A stretch of 64,000 nt of DNA, taken from NCBI RefSeq assembly GCF_018408705.1, contig NZ_AP023420.1:992001-1056000 (forward strand), given 5' to 3'. A program made the translations under genes and the position numbers. Each line of letters begins with the position of its first letter. Position 1 is the stretch's first letter. Positions 27,585 to 36,001 of the stretch are shown piece after piece. Below the pieces are notes generated by a model. That model was given only the letters and a program-made list of their open reading frames with translations. It searched no databases and had not been told where the DNA came from. The stretch comes from Pusillibacter faecalis. Lineage in GTDB: Bacteria; Bacillota; Clostridia; Oscillospirales; Oscillospiraceae.

Positions 27585-28877
27585 ATGAAGGTAAAAATCG
27601 CCTACTACCGGGAGGATCGCGAGATTGATATCCCGGAAAAAAACCTCATCGGCGTTCTCCGCCCGAAGGAGATTCAGCCCGCCGAGGACCTCACCGCCTG
27701 TATCAATCAAAATCTAGACGCTCCGATTGGAACAAAGCCTTTTGACAAACTATGTGCAGGGAAGAAAAACATCTGCATTCTTGTATGTGATCTGACTCGT
27801 CCAATGGAGACGGACCGTGTTCTTCCGATTCTGCTGGATAGAATTGAACGCAATGCTCCCGGCGCCAAGATTACGATTCTCATCGCGCTGGGGACACATC
27901 GCGGCCTGACGGATGAAGAGATTGATAAGCTCTGTGGGCCGGGCATTCGGGAGAAGTATTCTGTTATCAACCACGCCTTCGATGACCCGAATGCACTGGT
28001 GCAGGTCCCTTGCAGCGCCGAGGGTGTTCCGCCCGTATTTGTCAACAGGCTGCTGACGGAGTGCGACCTCCGCCTGGCTGTCGGCGCGGTCAAGCCCCAC
28101 CCCATTTTTGGCTGGTCCGGCGGCGCAAAAATTGTCATCCCGGGAGTCGCCGGGTATGAAACAACGGGTTACAGCCACTGGCTGACTTGTCCTCACAAGG
28201 GGATCGAGGTTATGGGCAAGGAGGATAATCCCGTTCGTCTGCTTTATGAGTCCATTGTCACTAATGCCCATCTCATGGACTTTATCCTCAATGCCGTACT
28301 CACGGAGGACAGCAAAATCTCCGACGTGCGTTGTGGAGATGTGGTGAAAGCCCATCGTGCTGCTGTCAGCATTGCAAAAAAATACTATGTTTGTGATGTA
28401 GACGAGGCCGCAGATGCGATTATTGTCGGTGTCGGTAAATGGGCATCCGATTTGTGGGTCGGGTCCAACGCTGTGTATCAATCCGAATTTTACCTGCGCA
28501 GAGGCGGGACGATCGTGCTGCTGGGAAACTTCCCCGAGGGTATCAGCCCTGTCCACAAGGAAATTGCCCAATACGGCTACATGCCTTATGAGAGAGCACG
28601 CAAACTCATCGTCAAAGGCGGTCCGCTGGAGCACGATCTGTCCACAGCGTCGCATCTGGTTCATTTGGGCCGGGTTTTAGATGCCAGGCAGGCGGATTGC
28701 GTGCTGATCTCCAATGGCATCAGCCGCGAGGAGGCTCATCAGGTTGGCTTCCAATACTTAGATTCTCCCAACGAGATCATGGCCTATTTGAAGGAGAAAT
28801 ACGGGGAGCAGGTCCGCATCCTGGCAATCCCCGGCTATAATTCCACCCCTATTATCTCCAACACCCCTCAAAAGTAA
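27585..28877 (+). CDS. larA: LarA-family nickel-pincer racemase/epimerase
   Basis: Encodes 430 residues from the ATG at 27585 (AGAAAGGAATCAT upstream). LarA catalytic residues can be aligned: His105 (ALGTHRGLTDEE), His172 and Lys182 in KPHPIFGWSGGAKIVIPG, where the lysine would carry the nickel-pincer NPN cofactor, and a further His at 198 or 204. Family members racemise lactate, malate or other 2-hydroxy acids, and some epimerise C2 of sugar acids such as gluconate. In this operon an aldonate C2-epimerase is more likely than lactate racemase. No larB, larC or larE is in the window, so the cofactor must be made elsewhere. Confidence 0.9.
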   Translation: MKVKIAYYREDREIDIPEKNLIGVLRPKEIQPAEDLTACINQNLDAPIGTKPFDKLCAGKKNICILVCDLTRPMETDRVLPILLDRIERNAPGAKITILIALGTHRGLTDEEIDKLCGPGIREKYSVINHAFDDPNALVQVPCSAEGVPPVFVNRLLTECDLRLAVGAVKPHPIFGWSGGAKIVIPGVAGYETTGYSHWLTCPHKGIEVMGKEDNPVRLLYESIVTNAHLMDFILNAVLTEDSKISDVRCGDVVKAHRAAVSIAKKYYVCDVDEAADAIIVGVGKWASDLWVGSNAVYQSEFYLRRGGTIVLLGNFPEGISPVHKEIAQYGYMPYERARKLIVKGGPLEHDLSTASHLVHLGRVLDARQADCVLISNGISREEAHQVGFQYLDSPNEIMAYLKEKYGEQVRILAIPGYNSTPIISNTPQK

Positions 28878-28895
28878 TTGAAAGGAGCTGGTAAT

Positions 28896-29930
28896 ATGAG
28901 CCAGAAAACCATGAAAGCCCTCGTGCTGGAAGAGGCCTTTCATCTAAACCTCAAAGATGTGCCATTGCCAGAAGTACCCCCAGGCTACGCCCGCGTCAAA
29001 ATGCTGGCGATCAGTATTTGCGGCAGTGATATCCACGCCTATAGGGGCAACTCCCTGCTTTTAACCTATCCGAGGGTCCTCGGCCACGAGCTGTGCGGTG
29101 TCATTGACGAAATTAACGGTGCCCCTGGCGATCTGAAGGTCGGGGACCGAGTCAGTGTGTTTCCCTATCTTTCCTGCGGAAGCTGTGTCGCCTGCCGGCA
29201 GCACCGTGAGAACTGTTGTACCAGCCTCAAGGTACTGGGCGTCCATGTGGAAGGCGGTATCGCGGAATATGTCTCTGTTCCGATTGAAAATCTGCTCAAG
29301 GTTCCTGAGACAATGCCTCCCAAGGTTGCCGCACTGATCGAGCCGTTGTCTGTCAGCGCCCATGCCGTTCGTCGGGGCAAGGTCGCCGCCGGCGACCACG
29401 TCCTTGTGCTGGGCGCTGGTCCGATTGGTCTTGGCGTCGCAGAGGCCGCGAAGGCCGCCGGCGCCGATGTGCGGGTAGCAGATATCAGCGCCACTCGCCG
29501 GAATTTTGTGGCTGAGCGCTTCGGCCACGTTGTCATGGACCCCAGTGCGGCGGACTTTGACATGGAACTGCGGAAGTGGACCCATGAAGACTACCCAAAT
29601 AAAGTGATCGATTCTACCGGAAGCAAGGCCTCCAACTCCACAGCAATCAATTATCTCGCGGCAGCCGGAGATTTAATTTTCGTTGGTCTCCAGTCCGACA
29701 CCTTGGGCCTGAGCGATCCCTCCTTCCACATCCGTGAGGCCACTGTATATGCCAGCCGGGTCGCTCAAATGCAGGATTTTCGCTGGGTATTGGATCAGAT
29801 TGAAAGCGGAAACATTCGCGCCGAGCGCATGATCACCGACGTGTCCGATTTTGCCCACGCAAAGGAGTCCTTTGAGGAGTGGGTAAGCCGCGGCGGGGCC
29901 GTTTTTAAGGGAATCATTGAGGTGGAGTGA
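28896..29930 (+). CDS. Zinc-dependent medium-chain alcohol dehydrogenase, sugar-acid type
   Basis: Encodes 344 residues from the ATG at 28896 (GAAAGGAGCTGGTAAT). The catalytic zinc ligands occur in ISICGSDIHAYRG and LGHELCGVI; the structural zinc cysteines are in SCGSCVACRQHRENCC. The NAD(P)-binding GAGPIGLGVAEAAKAAG follows. Nearest functional analogues I know are L-galactonate/L-gulonate 5-dehydrogenases and sorbitol or threonine dehydrogenases. With KDG enzymes next to it, oxidation of a hexonate at C5 is the favoured role. Specificity cannot be settled from sequence alone. Confidence 0.88.
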   Translation: MSQKTMKALVLEEAFHLNLKDVPLPEVPPGYARVKMLAISICGSDIHAYRGNSLLLTYPRVLGHELCGVIDEINGAPGDLKVGDRVSVFPYLSCGSCVACRQHRENCCTSLKVLGVHVEGGIAEYVSVPIENLLKVPETMPPKVAALIEPLSVSAHAVRRGKVAAGDHVLVLGAGPIGLGVAEAAKAAGADVRVADISATRRNFVAERFGHVVMDPSAADFDMELRKWTHEDYPNKVIDSTGSKASNSTAINYLAAAGDLIFVGLQSDTLGLSDPSFHIREATVYASRVAQMQDFRWVLDQIESGNIRAERMITDVSDFAHAKESFEEWVSRGGAVFKGIIEVE

Positions 29931-30001
29931 TTCACACCAACCGCGTTTGTCAGAGGGCTTCGTCTCTCTTGCAAAAATATAAAGACAAAGGAGATCAGAA
30001 T

Positions 30002-31063
30002 ATGAAAAGAAGAACACTATGCATCGTCCTCGCGTTTGTGATGGCACTCGGTCTCATGGGGTGCAGTTCCGGCGACACCAGTTCAGATTCCAGCACGGAT
30101 GGCGAACAGGCGGCGGTTGAATACCCGACCCGCGATCTCTCCATGATTGTCCCCTTTGGCGCTGGTGGTGCCACGGATCTGATCTGCCGCACCTTGGCAG
30201 CCGAAATGGAAAAACAATTGGGCGTAAGCATTGCTGTGACCAATATGCCTGGCAGCGCCTCCGCCGTCGGGACCGAGTATGTGAATGAGGCAGACCATGA
30301 CGGTTATACGCTTCTGGGCTATCCCACCGACATTACCTCCATCAAGGTCATGGGCCAGTCTGATCTGACCTACGAGGATTGGAACGCGCTGGTCATCGGC
30401 TGTGCGGTTCCTACCAGCATTGTCGTAAAGCCCGACTCACCTTATCAGACTCTTGAAGATCTGGTTGCTGCCATGAAGGCCGGTACCCTCACCATCGCCA
30501 CCTCTGATTCCGGCTGTGCCTTTACCCGCGGCCTTGGCCTGATCCTCCAGCAGGAACCCGAATGCAACCAGCCCGAGTTGATCCCCTCTGGCGGCGGGGC
30601 CAACGCTGCGCTGTCTGCGGTGAAGGGTGATGTGGATGCTGCTGCCTGCGGCCTTCCCGAGTGCATTGAGTACGTTCGCTCCGGCGACCTCAAGGTCTTG
30701 ACCTATATGGGTTCCAGCGCCATCACCATCGACGGCGCAGATGGTCCGATTGATATTCCCTGGGTCTGCGACGTCTATCCTGATCTGGAAGAAAACATGC
30801 CCTTCGGCGGCTGGGTTGGAATTGCGGTCCCCGCCGACACTGACCCTGAGATCTACGAGATTCTCCGCCAAGCCGCTGTCAAGGCTTACGAGAGCGAGGC
30901 CTTCCAAACCTTCGCCGAGCAGAAGACCTTTGTTCCCATGGGACTAACTGGCCAGGAAGCCAACGACTGGGCCAAGAGCACCTCTTACATCAACTCTTGG
31001 ATGCTCTATGACATGGGATTCACCTCCACCAGCCCCGAGACGTTCGGCTGGCCCCATCCGTAA
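30002..31063 (+). CDS. tctC: Tripartite tricarboxylate transporter substrate-binding lipoprotein (TctC family)
   Basis: Encodes 353 residues from the ATG at 30002 with AAAGGAGATCAGAAT upstream. The signal peptide ends in lipobox LMGC, so it is anchored outside the membrane. The mature part begins with a Ser/Asp-rich linker and then the TctC pattern YPTRDLSMIVPFGAGGATD. It captures a carboxylate substrate for the TctAB permease encoded downstream. The family binds diverse organic and sugar acids. Position in this operon suggests a sugar acid. Confidence 0.92.
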   Translation: MKRRTLCIVLAFVMALGLMGCSSGDTSSDSSTDGEQAAVEYPTRDLSMIVPFGAGGATDLICRTLAAEMEKQLGVSIAVTNMPGSASAVGTEYVNEADHDGYTLLGYPTDITSIKVMGQSDLTYEDWNALVIGCAVPTSIVVKPDSPYQTLEDLVAAMKAGTLTIATSDSGCAFTRGLGLILQQEPECNQPELIPSGGGANAALSAVKGDVDAAACGLPECIEYVRSGDLKVLTYMGSSAITIDGADGPIDIPWVCDVYPDLEENMPFGGWVGIAVPADTDPEIYEILRQAAVKAYESEAFQTFAEQKTFVPMGLTGQEANDWAKSTSYINSWMLYDMGFTSTSPETFGWPHP

Positions 31064-31096
31064 GCGGCAACACAGAACGCACAATGCTCAGCAGGG

Positions 31097-31128
31097 GGTG
31101 CTGGCTCCGGTTTAACAGAGCCGGCACC
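31097..31128 (+). other. Intercistronic hairpin between tctC and tctB
   Basis: GGTGCTGGCTC pairs with GAGCCGGCACC around a 10-base loop with one internal mismatch. It probably dampens expression of the membrane subunits relative to the binding protein, a common layout in solute importers. Confidence 0.5.
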
Positions 31129-31155
31129 GCCTCTTTAGAAAGGATGTGACTAGAA

Positions 31156-31656
31156 TTGCTGGTTTTTGAGTTGGCGATCTCGCTGATCTTCTTTGTATTG
31201 TCTATCGCCGTTGCTGTGATGGCAAAGCTTCTGCCCGTCGGCCTAGCTCCTGTGTTCTGGGTCAGCGCCGGTGCCTTTCCCTTTATCCTCAGCGTGATTC
31301 TCGCCCTGCTCTCTATCTGGTGGGCCATTGATACCCTGGCACGCATACGGCAAGAAAAAAAGCTAAATTCCGAAAGAAAGCCGTGGCTCGATGAGCTTCT
31401 TGGGGATAAGACCCAAAAGATTCACTTTGTCGTGATCTGCGCGGCGGTTCTGATTTATGTATTCGCCCTGATCCCCTTGTGCGGTGGCCTCACCAGGGAA
31501 TATGGATTCGTGATTGCTTCGTTCATCTTCCTGTGTGTAACCATCAAATTTTTTAATGAAATATCTTTTCCCAAGACACTGCTCATTTCAGCGTCCGCGG
31601 TGATCATCATTTACGTGGTGTTCCACTTTGGCCTGAAAGTCATCATGCCAAAATAA
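31156..31656 (+). CDS. tctB: Tripartite tricarboxylate transporter small membrane subunit (TctB family)
   Basis: Encodes 166 residues from a TTG at 31156 with AAAGGATGTGACTAGAA upstream. Four membrane helices are predicted, with a charged cytoplasmic loop at about residues 65-90, matching DUF1468/TctB in size and layout. It sits between tctC and tctA, the standard order. It forms the permease with TctA. Confidence 0.88.
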   Translation: MLVFELAISLIFFVLSIAVAVMAKLLPVGLAPVFWVSAGAFPFILSVILALLSIWWAIDTLARIRQEKKLNSERKPWLDELLGDKTQKIHFVVICAAVLIYVFALIPLCGGLTREYGFVIASFIFLCVTIKFFNEISFPKTLLISASAVIIIYVVFHFGLKVIMPK

Positions 31657-31671
31657 GGGGGGCGCAAGTTT

Positions 31672-33171
31672 ATGGGCAACGCAGTACAATTGGAAATTAT
31701 GTCCCTGTTTAATCTTGAGAGTCTGCTTCTTCTTGCAGCCTCCACGCTGGCCGGCATCATTATCGGCGCCTTGCCCGGTCTAACCGCCACCATGGGCGTC
31801 TCTTTGCTGGTCTCTACCACCCTGGGCCTCGGCCCCGCCAATGCACTGGTTGTAATGGTAGGAGTCTTTCTGGGCGGCATTTACGGCGGCTCCCGCAGTG
31901 CAATCCTGCTCAATGTTCCCGGTACGCCGTCCTCCGCCGCAACAGCCCTGGAAGGCTTCCCTCTAACCAAGCAGGGAGAGGGAATTCGAGCGGGCGTTAT
32001 GGTCACAACAGCCTCGGCAACCGGCGGCATCATCGGCCTGTGCATCTTGATGCTGCTGGCCCACCCGATCTCCAAAGCTGCCATGCTGATTGGCTACTGG
32101 GAATTCTTCTGGCTGGGTATGTTCGGCATCGTGATCTGCGGCAGCATGTCCGCCGAAAGGCCTTACAAGGGCCTTGTCTCAGGCATGGCTGGTCTGTTGA
32201 TCTCCTGCATTGGTATTGATGGCATCTATGGTGGTACCCGTTTCGCCTTTGGCGTTACTGGTCTGAAGGCCGGCATCTCTCTCGTCCCTGCGATGGTCGG
32301 CCTCTTCGGCCTCTCTGAGGCTATTTCCGCCTTGGCAGATCCTGAATCCCACGCTATCGCCAACGTGAAAAACACCACCATTGGCGATCTGCTTGGCTAT
32401 GTCAAGGAGAGCTTCTCCATGCTCCGCCACCACGCAAAGTTGGTCATCTCCTCCGCAGCTATCGGCACCATGATCGGCGCCATTCCCGGTACCGGTGAGG
32501 ATATCGCTTCCTGGGTAGCCTATGATAGCGCCCGCCGCGCCAGCAAGGAAAAGGAAAAGTTTGGGCACGGCAGTTGGGAGGGCTTGATCGCTTCTGAAAC
32601 GGCAAATAACGCCTGCACCTCCGGTGTATTTATCCCCATGCTGACACTGGGGATCGCCGGCGACGCTGTATCCGCAATCCTGTTAGGCGGCCTGCAGCTC
32701 CATGGCTATCAGACTGGCCCCAATTTCATGGCAGATAATCCGAACTTTATCTACTTCATCGGCGTTCTCCTGCTTCTTGTGAACCTTATGTTCATGATTG
32801 AAGGCACTCTCATCACCCCCGTGATCGGCAAGGTACTGCAAATTCGTGTTGGCATTATCATGCCTATCGTGGTGGTACTCTCTGTGATCGGTGCCTACGC
32901 CGCCAACGTTCGGACCTTCGATATCGCAGTCATGGTTGTATTCGGCTTTATCGGCTTCCTATTCAAAAAGCTGCACATTTCTCCTGCGCCTATGGCCCTC
33001 GGTATCATCCTTGGCAGTCTTGTCGAATTGAACTACCGCCGCGGCTTGATGGCTGGCAAATACAGTCTGTCCTTGTTTATCACCCGGCCCGTTTCCGCCG
33101 TCCTTGCGCTGCTTCTGGTGGTCTTTGTAGTCATGCCCATCATCCGTGACAGGCGCGGCAAGGCCAAGTAA
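31672..33171 (+). CDS. tctA: Tripartite tricarboxylate transporter large permease (TctA family)
   Basis: Encodes 499 residues with about 12 membrane helices. Signature sequences GALPGLTATMGVSLL and IPGTGEDIASWVAYDSARR correspond to the two repeated Pro/Gly motifs of TctA. It is a secondary transporter driven by an ion gradient and works with the TctC binding protein. The start ATG at 31672 has AAGGGGGGCGCAAGTTT upstream, 15 bases after tctB. Confidence 0.94.
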   Translation: MGNAVQLEIMSLFNLESLLLLAASTLAGIIIGALPGLTATMGVSLLVSTTLGLGPANALVVMVGVFLGGIYGGSRSAILLNVPGTPSSAATALEGFPLTKQGEGIRAGVMVTTASATGGIIGLCILMLLAHPISKAAMLIGYWEFFWLGMFGIVICGSMSAERPYKGLVSGMAGLLISCIGIDGIYGGTRFAFGVTGLKAGISLVPAMVGLFGLSEAISALADPESHAIANVKNTTIGDLLGYVKESFSMLRHHAKLVISSAAIGTMIGAIPGTGEDIASWVAYDSARRASKEKEKFGHGSWEGLIASETANNACTSGVFIPMLTLGIAGDAVSAILLGGLQLHGYQTGPNFMADNPNFIYFIGVLLLLVNLMFMIEGTLITPVIGKVLQIRVGIIMPIVVVLSVIGAYAANVRTFDIAVMVVFGFIGFLFKKLHISPAPMALGIILGSLVELNYRRGLMAGKYSLSLFITRPVSAVLALLLVVFVVMPIIRDRRGKAK

Positions 33172-33198
33172 TTGAAACACAAAGGAAAGGAGCCTTTT

Positions 33199-34047
33199 AT
33201 GATGCAAGCAGACTTCACCGGCAAGGTTGCCGTTGTCACTGGTGGAAGCGGGGCCCTTTGCAGCGAGTTCTGCAAGGCTTTGGCTCGTTCCGGCGCCAAA
33301 GTTGCCGTGGTCGGCAGCCGTAAGGAGACTGCCGATGGCATTGCCGCTGAGATTATCGCTGATGGCGGCGAGGCCATCGCCGTTGGCTGCAACGTTTTAG
33401 ATATGGACAGCGTCCTAGCCGCGGAGCAGGTGATCCGCAAAGCCTATGGTCAGTACCAGATCTTGATCAATGGCGCCGGCATTGCCCCCGCAGCAGCCTG
33501 CACCACGCGGGAACGTGCGTCCATGGAGCTTTTGGACGCTTCCACCACGCAGGAAAATACTCTGTTTAACTTAGATACTGAGGCGGTCGCTTCCGTCCTT
33601 GACCTAAACTGCCTCGGGATATTCAACGTCACAAAGGTGTTTGCAAAGCGAATGGCTGGTGTGGAAGGCGCCTGTATTGTCAATATTGCATCCATGAGCG
33701 GCCTCTCTCCCCTGACAAAGCAAATTGCGTACAGTGCCAGTAAGGCTGCCGTATGCAATTTGACCCAGTGGCTTGCTACTTACCTGGCTGACGTCGGCAT
33801 CCGTGTCAATGCCATTGCACCAGGTTTCTTCGCCACCAAAATCAATCGCCGTCTCCTCTTCAACGAGGACGGAAGCTATACCGAGCGTTCCAAGAAAATT
33901 ATTAGCGGCACACCGATGGACCGCTTCGGGGAGCCCAAGGAACTCGTTGGTGCCATGCTCTATCTGTGCGATCATACCGCCAGCGGCTTTGTGACAGGCG
34001 TGATACTGCCAGTAGACGGCGGCTTTAGCGCCTACTGTGGTGTGTAA
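33199..34047 (+). CDS. SDR family oxidoreductase, UxuB-like (fructuronate/mannonate type)
   Basis: Encodes 282 residues; ATGs at 33199 and 33202 are both usable after AAAGGAGCC. The Rossmann site is VVTGGSGALCSEF, with Cys in place of the usual third glycine, a variant I associate with SDR-type D-mannonate oxidoreductases. NGAG, the catalytic Ser (IASMSG) and the YSASK motif are intact, and an insertion of about 25 residues precedes the central helix. It would interconvert a keto sugar acid and an aldonate with NAD(P)H. The exact substrate is inferred from context. Confidence 0.85.
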   Translation: MMQADFTGKVAVVTGGSGALCSEFCKALARSGAKVAVVGSRKETADGIAAEIIADGGEAIAVGCNVLDMDSVLAAEQVIRKAYGQYQILINGAGIAPAAACTTRERASMELLDASTTQENTLFNLDTEAVASVLDLNCLGIFNVTKVFAKRMAGVEGACIVNIASMSGLSPLTKQIAYSASKAAVCNLTQWLATYLADVGIRVNAIAPGFFATKINRRLLFNEDGSYTERSKKIISGTPMDRFGEPKELVGAMLYLCDHTASGFVTGVILPVDGGFSAYCGV

Positions 34048-34081
34048 TCAACGTTTCAAAAGACAAATTAGGAGGTTCATG

Positions 34082-34738
34082 ATGAACACGAAATATACTA
34101 TGGAAGAGCTCCGCAACTCCCTTTACTCCGGCCTGATCTGTGATGTGCTCGATCAGATGGGCTACCGGCACCAGTTCCTCAGCAATGAGATGGGCGCTCT
34201 GCTGCCGGATACCGTCGTTTTTGGCCGCGCCTTTACCGCTGTTGCCACGCAGGTCTACTCGATGCCGGAGGACCCTCTAACCGCCCAGTGCAAAGTCCTG
34301 GACCAGATGCAACCTGGCGAGGTCTTTGTCCTGACTATGCGCGGAGAATACAACTGCGCCATTCTGGGTGAGCTGATGGCTACCGCCATCAACTCCAAAG
34401 GCGGGACCGGCGCCATCTTAGACGGTATGGCCCGCGACCTCAAAACCGTCAGAGATATGAAATTCCCTCTGGTGTACAGAGGGCATCTGCCCAGCACCTC
34501 CAAGGGCCGCGCCGAGGTCAACGAGTGCCAGATCCCCATCACAATCGATGGAGTGACCATCACCCCGGGCGACTATGTTTTCGGAGACATTGATGGTACT
34601 GTGGTCATTCCTGGTGATCTAATCGACGAGGTCATGGATCGCGCCATGGAGATCGAGCGCCGGGAGGACGATGTCCGCACCCGTCTGCTGAACGGCGAGA
34701 GCCTAACCGATACCTACATGAAGATCGGAGCTATCTAA
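34082..34738 (+). CDS. RraA family protein (short paralogue), putative aldolase/decarboxylase
   Basis: Encodes about 218 residues from ATG 34082 (AGGAGG six bases upstream); ATG 34079 is also possible. Unlike the first RraA-like gene, it has the full active-site pattern: GAILDGMARDL with Arg118-Asp119, and GDIDGTVVIP. Family enzymes use Mg2+ or Mn2+ to cleave 4-hydroxy-4-methyl-2-oxoglutarate or decarboxylate oxaloacetate. In a sugar-acid operon it may cleave a 4-hydroxy-2-keto acid intermediate. The true substrate is unknown. Confidence 0.87.
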   Translation: MNTKYTMEELRNSLYSGLICDVLDQMGYRHQFLSNEMGALLPDTVVFGRAFTAVATQVYSMPEDPLTAQCKVLDQMQPGEVFVLTMRGEYNCAILGELMATAINSKGGTGAILDGMARDLKTVRDMKFPLVYRGHLPSTSKGRAEVNECQIPITIDGVTITPGDYVFGDIDGTVVIPGDLIDEVMDRAMEIERREDDVRTRLLNGESLTDTYMKIGAI

Positions 34739-34773
34739 TTTTTCCATAGATTCATAGACCGGGAGGGATCTTT

Positions 34774-35742
34774 ATGAAAAAATTCCGTGTTGTCCTGACA
34801 GACTACATGTATGAAACCATCCAGCCTTTCTACGATGTGTACAACCAGTATGAGGATATTGAATTTGTTCCCCTACAGTTGACCGAAAAACGTGATATTC
34901 TTCGGGAGACTGAGTTCGCTGATGCTGTCATGGTGCATTTCGATCAGATTGACAAGGATGTTATTTCCAACTTGAAGAACTGCAGAATCATCGCCAGAAG
35001 CGCTGTCGGCTATGACAATATTGATCTGGATGCTGCCTCTGCCGCAAAGATTCCTGTTACCAATGTGCCGGATTACTGCGTAGAGGAAGTTTCTAACCAC
35101 ACTTTGATGATGATCCTCAACAGCGCGAAGAAGTTCAACCAGCTTGAGGCAAACGTAAAGAAAGGGCTGTGGGGTGATTTCGCCATTGCGAAGCCCATCC
35201 ACGCAGTCCGAGGCCAGACCCTCGGACTGCTCGGCTGCGGCCGGATCGCCCGTTGCTTGGCTGTTAAAGCGCAGGTGTTCGGTATAAAGGTGATTGCTTA
35301 CGATCCATACATCAAACCAGAGGCGGTAAAGGATTTCGGTGTGACACTGGTCTCCAGGGAGGAATTGCTGGCCCAGAGTGACTTTATCTCGATGCATCTG
35401 CTGCTCAACGAGGACACTCGAAAGAGCATCAATGCCGATTTCTTCAAAAAAATGAAGAACTCTGCGATCTTTGTGAATACTGCCCGCGGGGGCCTGGTGG
35501 ACGAGGATGCGCTCATTGAGGCGCTGCGTACAGGTGAGATTGCCGGCGCAGCTCTGGATGTTCTGACCGAGGAGGGAATCGACAAGGACGCGCCCCTGCA
35601 GAAGTTTGACAACGTCATCATCACACCACATGCGGCTTGGTACAGCGAGCAGGCATTCTATACGCTGCTTACCAGCGCCGCCCAGGAGGTCGTCCGCGCG
35701 CTGCATGGCGAACCCGTAAAGAATCAGGTAAATCACTTTTAA
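34774..35742 (+). CDS. D-isomer-specific 2-hydroxyacid dehydrogenase
   Basis: Encodes 322 residues of the phosphoglycerate dehydrogenase/CtBP type. The NAD site LGLLGCGRIARCLA, the catalytic Arg region NTARGGLVDEDAL, a Glu in the following helix and the catalytic His in ITPHAAWYSEQA are present. It reduces a 2-keto acid to a D-2-hydroxy acid or the reverse. It is the last gene of the operon; together with the LarA homologue it suggests handling of both 2-hydroxy epimers of the substrate. Start ATG has GGGAGGGATCTTT upstream. Confidence 0.88.
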   Translation: MKKFRVVLTDYMYETIQPFYDVYNQYEDIEFVPLQLTEKRDILRETEFADAVMVHFDQIDKDVISNLKNCRIIARSAVGYDNIDLDAASAAKIPVTNVPDYCVEEVSNHTLMMILNSAKKFNQLEANVKKGLWGDFAIAKPIHAVRGQTLGLLGCGRIARCLAVKAQVFGIKVIAYDPYIKPEAVKDFGVTLVSREELLAQSDFISMHLLLNEDTRKSINADFFKKMKNSAIFVNTARGGLVDEDALIEALRTGEIAGAALDVLTEEGIDKDAPLQKFDNVIITPHAAWYSEQAFYTLLTSAAQEVVRALHGEPVKNQVNHF

Positions 35743-35802
35743 ACGATAGGAAACGTGAGTCTTGTATATGGTAAATCCCCGAAAATATTAGCTGTATTTT
35801 TC

Positions 35803-35832
35803 TTGCATTTGGTGATTTAGTCATGATATAAT
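35803..35832 (+). promoter_or_regulatory. Extended -10 promoter of the LacI-type regulator
   Basis: TTGCAT, an 18-base spacer and a perfect TATAAT preceded by TGA give an extended -10 promoter. The predicted leader to the regulator start is about 160 bases. Confidence 0.75.
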
Positions 35833-36001
35833 TTCTAAAATAGTCCTAGTGAAATACATCTTGATTGGATGTGGGGTTTCCTGTAATCTGCTTTTCGTGC
35901 AGTGTCCAGGATGTCTTTCTCTAGGTCTGTTTATTGAACCGCTGCTCCTCGCTTTTACAGGCATTACCGATCAGCTTTACAGAGAAGGCAGGCTCTTGCA
36001 T

